64,000 nt of DNA, from NCBI GenBank assembly GCA_035501255.1, contig DATJWM010000169.1, positions 48,542 to 112,541 of the forward strand. The letters run 5' to 3'. Shown here one piece after another: positions 25,549 through 34,479 of this stretch; position 1 is the first letter of the stretch, and each line of letters opens with the position of its first letter. The translations under genes were made by a program, and so were the position numbers. Source of the stretch: JAFAZI01 sp035501255 (lineage in GTDB: Bacteria; Actinomycetota; Actinomycetes; JAFAQI01). Below the pieces are notes generated by a model that ran no database searches, had not been told where the DNA came from, and saw only the letters and a program-made list of their open reading frames with translations.

Positions 25549-26736
25549 ATGGCATCGCGCGCTCTGGACCTGATCGCAGAGGGGATCCGGCTGCTCGCTG
25601 CCGAGGACGCCCACGCGCTCAGCGATGAGGTGCTCTTGCGATCGACCGAGGCGATTTTGACCCACGTCGACCGACTCGACGGGATTGCCGCTCGCCGGAT
25701 GCAGGCCATGGACAGCCGCGAGGTGACCGTTGGGGAGTGCGGCCGGCATGTCCGGTCCTGGTTGGTCGAGGATCGGCGACGCTCCGAGGTCGAAGCCACT
25801 CGCCGTACGGTCATCGCGAAGGCCCTGCCGTACTACCCAGTCCTCGAGGAAGCTCTGGTGGCGGGGGAGATCAGCCTGGAGCACTCTGCCCGAATCGTGT
25901 CGCTGCTGCGAGGATCACCGGCGGTCTTGCGCGAGGTGATCGAGAAGGAGCTCGTAGAAGCCGCGCGCCACTGCGACCCGACCAGGCTCGGCGCATTCTG
26001 CCGCGAACTCAAGTCCCGGCTCGGTGGCGCGGAGAGTGCGGCCGAGCGTGACGAGCGCCAGTACGCCGACCGTTGGGTCCGGCTTACGCGGACCTTCGAC
26101 GGCATGCACCGCCTCGACGGGATGCTCGATCCGACCAGCAGCGCGCTGGTCGAGTCCGCGCTGCGCGGCCTTGCGCCGTGCACTCGTGGTGAGGAGGACT
26201 TTCGCAGCCGTGGTCAGCGCAACGCGGACGCGTTGGTGGCGATGGCGCAGTTCAGCCTCACCCACGAAGCGGGCACGGACAGCGCCGGCGAAGCGGCCAA
26301 CGTGATGATCCTCGCGCCGCTCGACACCGTGCGCGGTGAGCTTGAGGCGCACCGCCTGGCCATGACCGGCTCGATCAATGGCGAGCCGGTGAGCGCCGCC
26401 ACCATTCGGATGCTTGCCTGCGATGCAGGCATCATCCCGGCCGTTCTTGGGTCACAAGGTGAGGTGCTGGATCTCGGCCGCAAGACCTCGACCTGGAGCG
26501 TCGCGCAACGCCGGGCGCTGAAGATCGAGTCCGGCGGTCATTGCGGGTGGCACCGATGCCACGCGCCCGTCGGCCATGCCCAGGCCCATCACATCGAGTG
26601 GTGGGCTCGGGACCACGGCCGCACCAGCATCCGCAACGGCGTCTACTTGTGCCACTTCCATCACCGCCTGATCCATACCGGGAAGTGGCAGATCGCAAAG
26701 GACCAGCACGGCAAGATCCGCGTCTGGCGGACGTGA
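25549..26736 (+). CDS. DUF222 domain-containing HNH endonuclease-like protein
   Basis: The 395-residue protein has an N-terminal helical DUF222 domain (13E12-repeat type, common in mycobacteria and relatives) covering about residues 1-300. A C-terminal HNH module follows (residues 329-380): two Cys in GHCGWHRCH, His347-His348 in AQAHHIEWW, Asn363 in IRNGVYLC, and CHFHHRLIH. All zinc and catalytic HNH residues are present, so it is likely a DNA nuclease, but no biological role is established for the family. Such genes are often multicopy and solitary, as here. No integrase or repeat ends flank it. Confidence 0.92.
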   Translation: MASRALDLIAEGIRLLAAEDAHALSDEVLLRSTEAILTHVDRLDGIAARRMQAMDSREVTVGECGRHVRSWLVEDRRRSEVEATRRTVIAKALPYYPVLEEALVAGEISLEHSARIVSLLRGSPAVLREVIEKELVEAARHCDPTRLGAFCRELKSRLGGAESAAERDERQYADRWVRLTRTFDGMHRLDGMLDPTSSALVESALRGLAPCTRGEEDFRSRGQRNADALVAMAQFSLTHEAGTDSAGEAANVMILAPLDTVRGELEAHRLAMTGSINGEPVSAATIRMLACDAGIIPAVLGSQGEVLDLGRKTSTWSVAQRRALKIESGGHCGWHRCHAPVGHAQAHHIEWWARDHGRTSIRNGVYLCHFHHRLIHTGKWQIAKDQHGKIRVWRT

Positions 26737-26768
26737 GGTGTTGGTGCGCAGTGGTCCAGAATCGGTCA

Positions 26769-27218
26769 ATGCCAACAGCCGCGCCGACGCACAACGAGGA
26801 ACGCCGATCGCGGGCTCCCTTGCGGCGTTGGATGAAGGCCCATCCCGCGGATGTTGTCGATGTCTTTGTCTACGTTGTCGTGCTGAACCTCGCGGTGGAA
26901 TTCGTCCCATCGGTGATCAGCGAGGGCTTCGCGCTGTCCCTGCTCACCGCGGTCCTCCTGAAGGTGACGCTGGAAGTCGTCGTCGCCCTCAAGCACTTTC
27001 TCGTGGGTCGCCTGCACGCCGCCACGAGTGGCGCCGCCAAAGTGGTGATCGGGCTCGGCTTCTGGGTGGTCGCGGTCGGGAGCAAGTTTGTCGTGCTCAC
27101 GCTCGAGGACATCGTGTTCGGCAACGCCGTCAGCCTCGGTGGCTTCGTCTCGGTCACGTTGCTCATCATCACGCTGCTGCTGTCCCGCGCCGGCGTCAGA
27201 CGGCTGCTCGAGCAATGA
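26769..27218 (+). CDS. Small membrane protein of unknown function
   Basis: The 149-residue protein has a charged cytosolic N-terminus (about 25 residues) followed by four hydrophobic stretches: about residues 29-48 (VDVFVYVVVLNLAVEFV), 54-72, 92-112 (VVIGLGFWVVAVGSKFVVL) and 120-140 (GGFVSVTLLIITLLLS). I do not recognise a named family. It sits just downstream of the DUF222-HNH gene on the same strand, with a terminator-like inverted repeat after it. The ATG at 26769 is chosen because upstream in-frame sequence reads as Arg/Pro-rich noise. Confidence 0.72.
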   Translation: MPTAAPTHNEERRSRAPLRRWMKAHPADVVDVFVYVVVLNLAVEFVPSVISEGFALSLLTAVLLKVTLEVVVALKHFLVGRLHAATSGAAKVVIGLGFWVVAVGSKFVVLTLEDIVFGNAVSLGGFVSVTLLIITLLLSRAGVRRLLEQ

Positions 27219-27222
27219 CCCA

Positions 27223-27285
27223 CGCCGAGCCGTGCGGACATGGCGATAAGCGGGTGGCTAACGGCCGGATGTGGACGGCTCGGCG
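27223..27285. terminator. Inverted repeat after the small membrane protein gene
   Basis: CGCCGAGCCGT (27223-27233) and ACGGCTCGGCG (27275-27285) are perfectly complementary over 11 bp with a 41-base interval. It begins five bases after the stop codon, which fits a terminator; the long loop makes an operator function also possible because the next gene's promoter follows at once. Confidence 0.45.
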
Positions 27286-27288
27286 TAA

Positions 27289-27310
27289 GTAAGCGAGCGC
27301 TTGCTATCCT
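27289..27310 (+). promoter_or_regulatory. Imperfect palindrome and -10 before the deacylase-like gene
   Basis: GTAAGCG (27289-27295) and CGCTTGC (27298-27304) are inverted with one mismatch and a 2-base spacer. TATCCT (27305-27310), a TANNNT -10 candidate, directly follows. A repressor binding here would block the promoter of the amidohydrolase at 27,347. A similar TTGCTATC string is found before the gene at 35,095. Confidence 0.45.
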
Positions 27311-27346
27311 CGGGCGAGCTCGTCGAGCCAGGAAAACGGAGCCTTG

Positions 27347-28987
27347 ATGGATCTCTTGCTGTGCAACGCCATGCTCGTCGACGGCACGGGAGGCCCGGCC
27401 AGGCCGGCGGAGGTCGCGGTCACCGGGGACCGGATCAGCGGGGTCGGCGCGCCCGGTGAGCTGGTCCCGGACGCCGACACCTCGGTCGTCGACCTCGGCG
27501 GTTTGACCCTCGCCCCGGGGTTCATCGACGTCCACACGCACTACGACGCGCAGATCCTCTGGGACGGCGATCTCACCCCGTCGAGCTGGCATGGGGTGAC
27601 CAGTGTGGTCATGGGGAACTGCGGCTTCGGCGTCGCGCCCACCCGCGCCGAGCACCAGGACATCATCGTGCGGCTGCTCGAGAACGTCGAAGGCATGTCG
27701 ATGGACGCCCTCAACGAGGGGATCGACTGGTGCTTCGAGACGTTCCCGGAATACATCGCCGAGATCGACCGCCGCCCGAAGCGGCTCAACGTCGGCGCGT
27801 TCATCGGGCACTCGCCGCTGCGGCTCTATGTGCTCGGGGGCGAGGAACGGGCCGCGACCGAGGCCGAGCTCGCGACCATGCGGGAACTGGTGCGCGAGGC
27901 CATGAGCGTTGGTGCGATCGGCGTCTCGACCTCACGCCAGCCCGCTCACCAGGGCGCTTATGGTCGCCCGGTCCCGAGTCGCTTCGCCCAGGTCGACGAG
28001 GTCTACGCCCTCGCGGAGGTCCTCGGCGAGCAGGGTAAGGGCGTGCTTCAGGTCTCGATCGGTCCGGGGATGTTCATCGACCAGTTCTCCGAGCTTGCGG
28101 TGACCTACGACGTCCCGGTCACCTGGACCGCACTCGTCGCCCGTGCGGACAAGCCAGGTGCCGCGATGCGCACGGTCGAGCGCGGGTCCGCACTGCCCGG
28201 CGAGGTCTACCCGCAGATCGCCTGCCGGCCGATCGTCATGCAGATCAGCATGGCCGACCCTTCGCCGCTTGCGGAGATCGACGAGTGGAAAGAGGTCCTC
28301 GCTCTCCCGCGCGAGGAACGCGCGGCGCTCTACCGGGACGAGACCTGGCGCGACCGCGCCCGACCGGCGACGCTCGAGGCCTGGTCGCACCGCTGGTCCA
28401 AGATCGATGTCGAAGAGACCGAGACGCACCCCGACGCCGTCGGTATCCCGCTGGACACGCTCGCGCGCGACCGCGAGACGACGCCCTTCGACCTGATGCT
28501 CGACCTTGCGCTGAGCGAGCACATGGCGACCCGGTTCCGGGTCGTGATGGACAACGACGGCGATGAGGAGATCGGTGACCTGCTCGCCGACGATCGCACG
28601 CTTCTCGGACTGTCCGACGCGGGTGCGCACGCGAGTCAGCTCTGCGACGCCTGCTTCTCCACTCATCTGCTCGGTCACTGGGTGCGCGAGCGCAAGGCGC
28701 TGTCCCTCGAGCAGGCGGTGTGGCGCCTTACCGGACACCCGCACACCGCGTTCCGGATCGCGGACCGCGGGCTGGTCCAGGAGGGCTTCTACGCCGACCT
28801 CGTCGCCTTCGATCCCGACACCATCGCGACCACCTCCGTACGCCGGGCCTACGACCAGCCCGCGGGCGCCGACCGGCTGATCGTCGACAGCATCGGGATC
28901 GAGCACGTGTGGGTCAACGGCGTCGCGATCCGGGCCGCCGGCGCGGATGTCGACAACGTCGCGCCGGGCCAGCTGCTGCGCGCCTGA
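27347..28987 (+). CDS. N-acyl-D-amino-acid deacylase-like amidohydrolase
   Basis: The 546-residue protein belongs to the amidohydrolase-3/D-aminoacylase group. It has a beta-sandwich N-terminus (LLLCNAMLVDGTGGPARPAE), metal ligands His63 and His65 in DVHTHYDAQ, Cys92 in VMGNCGFG (a D-aminoacylase bridging ligand), and a late SDAGAHASQLCD with the catalytic Asp. The usual D-aminoacylase segment after GAIGVST is replaced by SRQPAHQGAYGRPVPSR, so the substrate probably differs from acyl-D-amino acids. The stop is two bases from the convergent hydrolase stop. Confidence 0.87.
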   Translation: MDLLLCNAMLVDGTGGPARPAEVAVTGDRISGVGAPGELVPDADTSVVDLGGLTLAPGFIDVHTHYDAQILWDGDLTPSSWHGVTSVVMGNCGFGVAPTRAEHQDIIVRLLENVEGMSMDALNEGIDWCFETFPEYIAEIDRRPKRLNVGAFIGHSPLRLYVLGGEERAATEAELATMRELVREAMSVGAIGVSTSRQPAHQGAYGRPVPSRFAQVDEVYALAEVLGEQGKGVLQVSIGPGMFIDQFSELAVTYDVPVTWTALVARADKPGAAMRTVERGSALPGEVYPQIACRPIVMQISMADPSPLAEIDEWKEVLALPREERAALYRDETWRDRARPATLEAWSHRWSKIDVEETETHPDAVGIPLDTLARDRETTPFDLMLDLALSEHMATRFRVVMDNDGDEEIGDLLADDRTLLGLSDAGAHASQLCDACFSTHLLGHWVRERKALSLEQAVWRLTGHPHTAFRIADRGLVQEGFYADLVAFDPDTIATTSVRRAYDQPAGADRLIVDSIGIEHVWVNGVAIRAAGADVDNVAPGQLLRA

Positions 28988-28989
28988 GG

Positions 28990-29859
28990 TCAACCGAGGG
29001 TCGAGGCCGCCCAGTCGTTCAGCATCGGCGCCAGCAGGTGCCAGCGGACGAACAGTCCTGCGGCGGCACCCGATGTTCGCGCGGCGCCGCGTTCGTTCCA
29101 CTCGCTGTCTCCCCACGGTGGTTCGACGAGCGTCGCGTTCGGCAGTACCGCAGCAATCCGTTCCGAGGTCTCGCGGCGGTGGTGGAGGTCGGTCGTGCCG
29201 CTGCGAAACACCAGCGTCGGTACGCCGATCGCCTGCGCGTCGGATTCGGAGAGCCCGGGCACGAGCACGTCGCCGCAGGGGCAGTAGGCCAGCAGCCAGC
29301 GCTCGAGCGTGGCAATGAACGTGTCTCGATCCTGGGCCAGCATCCGGTCTCGGTTGGCGGAGTTTTGCGCGAACGACGGGGCCCAGTCGGGGAGCTCGGC
29401 GACGGCCGGCATGCCGCCCTGCCACGCGGCCGCGATCGACGCGCCGCAGTAGTAGCTGCCGACCGAGATCAGCCCGTAGATCCCGCCGCTGATCCACCAG
29501 ATCGCCAGCCCGCTGGCCAGGTCAGGGTGCCGCTCGGCCGCGAGCATCGAGACCCGCGCACCGCCCGATCCGCCGGCGAAGATCGCCGGTCCGAGATCGA
29601 GGTGACGGAGCAGGCCGGCGAGGGCGTCGGCCTGCATCGCCGACTCCGAGTCGCCTTCGAAGCACAGGTCCGACGCGCCGCAGTTGGGCCGGTCCCAGAT
29701 CAGCACCCGGTTCCCGAAATCCGCCAGGGCGGTCGCGAACTCGTGGATCCCCGGGTCGTCCTTGCTGAACCGGCCCCCGGGGGTGATCGTCCAAGTCCGC
29801 CCCGCCTCACCGATGACCTCGTAGGCAAGGGTCAGTCCATCGATCGTCGCGGTCGCCAT
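28990..29859 (-). CDS. Alpha/beta-hydrolase-fold protein with altered catalytic His region
   Basis: The 289-residue protein has the fold's oxyanion turn TPGGRF, LIWDRPNCGASD and the nucleophile elbow AGGSGG with Ser98. The late strand VPTLVFRSGTTDLHHRRETSERIAAVLPNA is typical for the acid-bearing loop. Where the catalytic His is expected, after a GD pair, the sequence is PPWGDSEWNER with Ser instead. Either the His comes from elsewhere or the protein is not a classical hydrolase. It is the last gene before a CaiB-type transferase on the same strand, 29 bases away. Confidence 0.84.
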   Translation of the reverse strand: MATATIDGLTLAYEVIGEAGRTWTITPGGRFSKDDPGIHEFATALADFGNRVLIWDRPNCGASDLCFEGDSESAMQADALAGLLRHLDLGPAIFAGGSGGARVSMLAAERHPDLASGLAIWWISGGIYGLISVGSYYCGASIAAAWQGGMPAVAELPDWAPSFAQNSANRDRMLAQDRDTFIATLERWLLAYCPCGDVLVPGLSESDAQAIGVPTLVFRSGTTDLHHRRETSERIAAVLPNATLVEPPWGDSEWNERGAARTSGAAAGLFVRWHLLAPMLNDWAASTLG

Positions 29860-29888
29860 TGACGGGACGCTACTACGCGTGGTGGGGG

Positions 29889-31109
29889 TCACAGGATCGC
29901 TCCCTGCGCCTTGAGCTCGCAGAGCTCCGGCCAGCTCAGCCCGAGTTCGACAAGCACCTCCTCGGTGTGCTCGCCGTGCTCGGGCGCTCGCCCCGGCCGG
30001 CCCGGCTGCTCGTCGAACTGGGTGGGCGAGGTCACCATCGGCAGGACGACCCCGTCGGCCATCTCGACCGAGGCGACGTATCCGTTCGCGATCACCTGCG
30101 GATCGTCGTGGACCTCGCGCGGCGTCTGGACCACTGACCACTCGCCGTCGAAGTCGGCGAGCGCGACCCGCCACTCGGCGAGGGTCTTGGTGGCGAAGAT
30201 CGCGTCGAGCCGTTCCACGAGCGCCCGGGCGTTTATCCGCCGCGCCTCGGTGTCGGCGAAGGCCGGTTCGCCGGCGAGACCGGAGTCGCCGATCGCGGCG
30301 CAGAACTGCGCCCAACGCGGCTGCGGCGCGACCATGATCAAGGTGATGTAACGCTCGTCCGCGCTGCGGTAGGTCAAGGTGAGCGGGTTCCACACCTCGA
30401 AGCGGCCCGGCGGTGTGGCGGTGGCGCCGGTCGCGGCATCCAGCGCCGCGTTCACCACGTCGGGCTGGATCTGCCAGATTCCGGCGGCGAGCAACGAGGC
30501 GTCGATGACCGACGGCTCACCGCTCGTCGCCCGGCGGAACAACGCGGCCCCGATCGCGCCCGCGATCGCCAGTCCACCGACCACGTCGCCGAACGCCGGC
30601 CGTGGCGGCCGCGGCCACTCGTGTTCCCCGCCCGAGAGGACGTGCTGCATGCCGCTGCGCGCCCAGAACGCGCTCGCGTCGTACCCGCCGCGACCGGCGT
30701 CCGGTCCGCGAGCGCCGTACGCGCTACCGCGGACGTAGATCACCGCGTCGTGGTCGGCTCGCACGTCAGCGACGTCGATTCGCAGCCGCCGTCGGGCGTC
30801 GGGGCGCAGGTTCGTCACGAACACGTCGCAGGTCGCGATCAACCGGCCGAGTACGGCGCGCCCGGCGGGGTGGGCGAGATCGATGCCGACCGAACGCTTG
30901 CCCCGGTTCGCCGACTGGAAGAACGGGTCGTGCCCTTCGTGGACGTTGTGCAGTCCCACGGTGGTGAGCGACCGGTAGGGGTCGCCGGTCTCGGGGTGCT
31001 CGACCTTGATCACCGCGGCGCCCCACTCGGTGAGGACCGCACCGGCCATCGGGGCGAGGACGTGCGAGGCGACCTCGAGCACCCGCACCCCCGTGAGCGG
31101 ACCGGGCAC
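29889..31109 (-). CDS. CaiB/BaiF (class III) CoA-transferase
   Basis: The 406-residue protein starts PLTGVRVLEVASHVLAPMAG, has WGAAVIKVEHPETGDPYR, and the catalytic aspartate Asp144 in GGYDASAFWARSG. Class III CoA-transferases swap CoA between an acyl-CoA and a carboxylate through an aspartyl-CoA thioester. It is clearly a paralogue of the transferase at 45,459, with the same Asp144 register and flanking residues. GTG start at 31109; seven bases separate it from the upstream amidohydrolase stop, so the two are co-expressed. Confidence 0.93.
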   Translation of the reverse strand: MPGPLTGVRVLEVASHVLAPMAGAVLTEWGAAVIKVEHPETGDPYRSLTTVGLHNVHEGHDPFFQSANRGKRSVGIDLAHPAGRAVLGRLIATCDVFVTNLRPDARRRLRIDVADVRADHDAVIYVRGSAYGARGPDAGRGGYDASAFWARSGMQHVLSGGEHEWPRPPRPAFGDVVGGLAIAGAIGAALFRRATSGEPSVIDASLLAAGIWQIQPDVVNAALDAATGATATPPGRFEVWNPLTLTYRSADERYITLIMVAPQPRWAQFCAAIGDSGLAGEPAFADTEARRINARALVERLDAIFATKTLAEWRVALADFDGEWSVVQTPREVHDDPQVIANGYVASVEMADGVVLPMVTSPTQFDEQPGRPGRAPEHGEHTEEVLVELGLSWPELCELKAQGAIL

Positions 31110-31116
31110 TGGCGGC

Positions 31117-32331
31117 TCAGGCGTCGCGCGCCGGCGGTTCGAGGTGGTACAGCCGGGTGGCGGTGTGCTGGAGGACCTTGCCGACGATCCGGTCGTCGAT
31201 CCCCTCGAGCGAGCGCTCCATCACCTCTCGCGGGCTCGGGGACTCCGAGGCGGGCCCCGGCGAGAGGCTAGTCGCGTGCGGGAAGTCCGTCTCGAACATC
31301 AGGTTGTCCTCGAGCTGGTTGATCACCGCTCGCACGGCTTCCCGCTCGAACCAGTACATGCCGTAGATCTGACGGCGCATGTACTCGCTGGGCAGCAGGC
31401 GGTCGGGGTAGTCCTTGTGCGCGCCGACGTTGAGCCACTGCCAGTCCATGCTCTCGCCGAGGAACGGCAGCCAGCCGGCACCGTTCTCCACCGAGACGAA
31501 GTTCAGGTCGGGGTAGCGGTGGCAAACCCCCGACAGCACGACCTCGGCGATGTTCTGCGCGTTGCCGAGCAGCACGAGTGAGCTCTCGCGGGTGAAGTCC
31601 ATCTTCTTGGACTGGTCGACCGCCCCCTTGAGATCCTCGGGTGCGGCAAGGAAGCCGACGTGGAAGTTCATCGACAGGCCCATCTCCTGGGCCTGGCCGA
31701 GCAACGGCTCCCAGTAGTCGTCCGCCAGCCGGGGCAGACCGACCTTGTCGTAGCGGGCGGCGAACAGGACGCCCTTGTGCCCGATCTCATGCGCACGGTG
31801 CATCTCGGCGACCGAGTCCTCGATGCTCCAAAACGGCAGCATCATCATCGGCGTCAGCCGCCGCGGGTCGGCCGAGCACCACTCCACCAGCCAGTCGTTG
31901 TAGGCGCGCACGCACTCGGTGGCCAGCTCCGGCGGCATCTGCTTGAGGAACACGTGGCTGTGGAACCCGAGGATGTTCGGGTACATGACCTGGTAGTAGA
32001 CGCCGACCTCGTCGAGGTAGGACAGGCGCGCCTTCGCGTCGATCGCCGGCAGGAACGCGTCCGCGAGCCGCTTGGGGTGCGACGGCGGGTACTCCGGCCA
32101 CTGCGCCTGGGCGAACGCCCCGACCCCGTAGAGCTTGTGATCACCGATGTACCAGTAGTCCTCCTGTCGGCGTTCGTGGAAGCGCACGTGGGGGATCAAC
32201 TCGCCCCACTTCGGGTCGAGCCGAGAGGTCCACAGGTCGGCGGGCTCGATGATGTGCGAGTCCACATCGGCGACGGCGTACCGCTCGCACAAGGCGGCCG
32301 GTGCGGTCGGGGCGGTGGCGAGTTGCGTCAT
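31117..32331 (-). CDS. COG2159-type amidohydrolase (TIM-barrel)
   Basis: The 404-residue protein has the altered first metal motif VADVDSHIIEPADLW, MNFHVGF for the central His, HRYPDLNFVSVENGAGW and the closing FETDFPHATS motif. The start at 32331 follows GGGAG; an earlier start is in frame but lacks a ribosome site. It is followed by a CaiB/BaiF transferase seven bases downstream, a pairing repeated at 45,459-47,895 on the other strand. The function is probably hydrolysis or decarboxylation of a cyclic catabolic acid or its CoA derivative. Confidence 0.9.
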   Translation of the reverse strand: MTQLATAPTAPAALCERYAVADVDSHIIEPADLWTSRLDPKWGELIPHVRFHERRQEDYWYIGDHKLYGVGAFAQAQWPEYPPSHPKRLADAFLPAIDAKARLSYLDEVGVYYQVMYPNILGFHSHVFLKQMPPELATECVRAYNDWLVEWCSADPRRLTPMMMLPFWSIEDSVAEMHRAHEIGHKGVLFAARYDKVGLPRLADDYWEPLLGQAQEMGLSMNFHVGFLAAPEDLKGAVDQSKKMDFTRESSLVLLGNAQNIAEVVLSGVCHRYPDLNFVSVENGAGWLPFLGESMDWQWLNVGAHKDYPDRLLPSEYMRRQIYGMYWFEREAVRAVINQLEDNLMFETDFPHATSLSPGPASESPSPREVMERSLEGIDDRIVGKVLQHTATRLYHLEPPARDA

Positions 32332-32348
32332 CGGTCGAGCTCCCAAAC

Positions 32349-32372
32349 GTGAGTGGATGCTCACTTACCATA
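32349..32372 (-). promoter_or_regulatory. Promoter -10 and AGTGAG-type operator before amidohydrolase operon
   Basis: On the minus strand TATGGT (32372-32367) is a good TANNNT -10 element. Just downstream, where transcription would start, lies GTAAGTGAG-CATC-CACTCAC (32368-32349), an inverted GTGAG/CTCAC pair. The same half-site recurs near 35013-35046 and 39601-39612, suggesting a shared TetR-like regulator. Sequence-based inference only. Confidence 0.45.
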
Positions 32373-32405
32373 CCGTGAGCGGGTCGGCAGGGGAGCCTGC
32401 GGCGG

Positions 32406-33242
32406 TTACGGCTCCGGGATCGCTCGCAGGTAGGGCGCCATCATCAGCGGCGTCACGGACAGGACACCGGACTCGACCGGCAGCGTCGCGCCGGTGATCC
32501 AGCGGGCTTCGTCGCTCGCGAGGAACGAGACTGCCCAGCCGACGTCCCAGCCGTCGCCGGGCGTACCGAGCAGGCCGGCCTCGCTGCGCATCGCGTTCAT
32601 GAACTCCGCCCGCGGCCCAGGGGCGGAGACCGACATCACCATGGGCGTCGTGATGTGACCCGGCGCTACGGCGTTGACCCGGATCCCGTCGCGGCCATGC
32701 GAGAAGGCCATGTCCACTGTCATCGCCAGGATCGCGCCCTTGGCGGCCGAGTAGGCGATCGTCCCGTCGCCGCGGAGCGCGGAGATCGACGACACGTTGA
32801 CGATCGCACCGGACCCCTTCGCCGCCATCACCGGTACGGCGTACTTGGAGGCCAGGAACACCGTCCGCAGGTTGACGTCCAGCGACCGGTCCCATGCCTC
32901 CTCGGTGGTGTCGACCACGGTGCCGAGCGCCGCGAGCCCGATGTTGTTGACGAGGATGTCGAGGGTTCCGTAGCGCTCGACCGCGGCCGTCACCATTGCC
33001 TCGCACTGCGGGGCGGAGGTCACGTCCGCCGCGAAGACCGATGCGACGCCGCCCTCGGACTCGATCAGCTCGCGGGTCTCCTCGGCTCGTTGCGGGTGCA
33101 GGTCGACGAGCAGCACGCGCGCACCCTCGCGGGCCATCACGACGGCGCTCGCCTTCCCGGTACCGATGCCCGGACCCGGGGTCGACCCCGCGCCCGTCAC
33201 GATTGCGACCTTGTCCTCGAGGCGCCCCGCTCGTTCCGCCAT
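32406..33242 (-). CDS. Short-chain dehydrogenase/reductase
   Basis: The 278-residue SDR has an expanded cofactor loop, TGAGSTPGPGIGTGKASA, in which the usual TGxxxGIG carries a short insertion. It then has ILVNNIGLAALG, catalytic Ser in VNVSSISALRGDG, and YSAAK. The insertion is typical of a subgroup found in hydroxyacyl and steroid-type catabolic clusters. The ATG at 33242 is preceded by AAGGGAG. It is the last gene of a leftward group with the DUF35 and thiolase-like genes upstream. Confidence 0.9.
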   Translation of the reverse strand: MAERAGRLEDKVAIVTGAGSTPGPGIGTGKASAVVMAREGARVLLVDLHPQRAEETRELIESEGGVASVFAADVTSAPQCEAMVTAAVERYGTLDILVNNIGLAALGTVVDTTEEAWDRSLDVNLRTVFLASKYAVPVMAAKGSGAIVNVSSISALRGDGTIAYSAAKGAILAMTVDMAFSHGRDGIRVNAVAPGHITTPMVMSVSAPGPRAEFMNAMRSEAGLLGTPGDGWDVGWAVSFLASDEARWITGATLPVESGVLSVTPLMMAPYLRAIPEP

Positions 33243-33297
33243 CGGTCGTGCTCCCTTCGGTCGTGCTCTGCGTCGTTGTCGGTGTGGTTGTGTCCGC

Positions 33298-34479
33298 CTA
33301 CCAGCGGGTGAGAAGGGCCGCGCCGGCCTCGTATCCACCGACGTTGGTGACCGCGACGACCTCGGCATCGTGAACCTGGCGGTCACCGGCCTCTCCCCGC
33401 AGCTGGCGTACGGCCTCGGCCGTGTGGCCGAACCCGGCGTGCAGGCGACCGCCCGAGAGCTGGCCACCCCAGGTGTTCGTCGGCAACTGGCCGCCGAGCC
33501 CGATCCGGGCGCCGCCGTCGACGAACGCGCCACCCTCGCCGGTGCCGCAGAAACCCATCGCCTCCAGCCACCAGATCACCTCGATCGTGAAGCCGTCGTA
33601 GAGCTGGGCGGCGTCGACGTCGCTCGGACGCAGGGTGGTGCGGTTCCACATCGCCGCAGCGGTCGCGTAGCCGACCCGGCCGAAGTCCTCCCACTGCTCC
33701 CAGGACGGGCGGCCATCGATCACGCCCGCCATCGCCTCGATCCGGACCGGGGCGCGAAGGTCGGCGACCGTTTCGGCGGCCGAGACGACGATCGCGGTCG
33801 AGCCGTCGAGTGGGACGTCGCAGTCGAACAGACAGATCGGTGTGGAGATCATCCGTGACGCGAGATAGTCCTCGATCGTCAGTGGCGTGCGGTAGACCGC
33901 GTCCGGGTTGAGCGCGGCGTGGGCGCGCTGAGTGACCGGGATCCAGCCGAGCTGGTCCCGGCTCACGCCGTAGTCGTGCATGTACCGAGCGGCGTACGGC
34001 GCGACCTGACAGACCGGAGAGAGCATCCCGATCGGCAGGAGCCAGGCGAGCGGCCCTTCCGCGGCCGGTTGGGTGGAGCCGTAGGCTACTCGGCCTCCGG
34101 CTCCCCGAGCGGCGCTGCCCTCCTTGACCGTGCGCCAGATCACCACATGCCGAGCCTGGCCGGTCGCGACCGCCATCGCCGGGCCGTAGAACGGCAGGCT
34201 CATCCCTTCGACCTGACCCTGTCGCCACGTCGTCGTGATCCGCAACGCGTCCTGGACCTCGTAGAGGTTGCCGTTGGCGTACCCGGGCAGGTTGGCCTTG
34301 CCGCCACCGGGAAACATCGCGAGCCCGTCGATGTCGTCGAGCGCGAGCCCGGCGTCGCTCACCGCCGCCGTGATCGCGTCGATCGTCAAGGCAAAGCCGG
34401 ACCGGTCGACCTGCCGCCCGATCGCGGACTGCCCGACGCCGGAGATGACTGCCCGCCGCTCGCAGATCTGCGCGCTCAC
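33298..34479 (-). CDS. Thiolase-like protein lacking catalytic cysteines (SCP-x/Ltp2-type aldolase candidate)
   Basis: The 393-residue protein has the thiolase fold signature (VISGVGQSAIGRQVDRSGFALT; VDAAQLYDGFTIE; a closing NVGGYEAGAALL). The nucleophilic Cys region reads EGMSLPFYGPAMAVATGQA with no Cys, and the second Cys motif is replaced by NVGGYE. Tyr294 in LYDGF stands where thiolases have HDCF. In steroid degraders, Ltp2 proteins with such changes are retro-aldolases that need a DUF35 partner and use active-site tyrosines. A DUF35 gene overlaps this one by four bases, supporting the same role. The exact substrate is unknown. Confidence 0.87.
   Translation of the reverse strand: MSAQICERRAVISGVGQSAIGRQVDRSGFALTIDAITAAVSDAGLALDDIDGLAMFPGGGKANLPGYANGNLYEVQDALRITTTWRQGQVEGMSLPFYGPAMAVATGQARHVVIWRTVKEGSAARGAGGRVAYGSTQPAAEGPLAWLLPIGMLSPVCQVAPYAARYMHDYGVSRDQLGWIPVTQRAHAALNPDAVYRTPLTIEDYLASRMISTPICLFDCDVPLDGSTAIVVSAAETVADLRAPVRIEAMAGVIDGRPSWEQWEDFGRVGYATAAAMWNRTTLRPSDVDAAQLYDGFTIEVIWWLEAMGFCGTGEGGAFVDGGARIGLGGQLPTNTWGGQLSGGRLHAGFGHTAEAVRQLRGEAGDRQVHDAEVVAVTNVGGYEAGAALLTRW

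Noticed and set aside
25549..26736. DUF222-HNH gene as part of a mobile element or homing system
   Set aside because: No integrase, transposase, direct repeats or disrupted host gene is visible around it; such genes are ordinary chromosomal families in actinobacteria.
33298..34479. Ordinary acetyl-CoA acetyltransferase
   Set aside because: Both catalytic cysteines are absent, so a thiolytic role is not supported.
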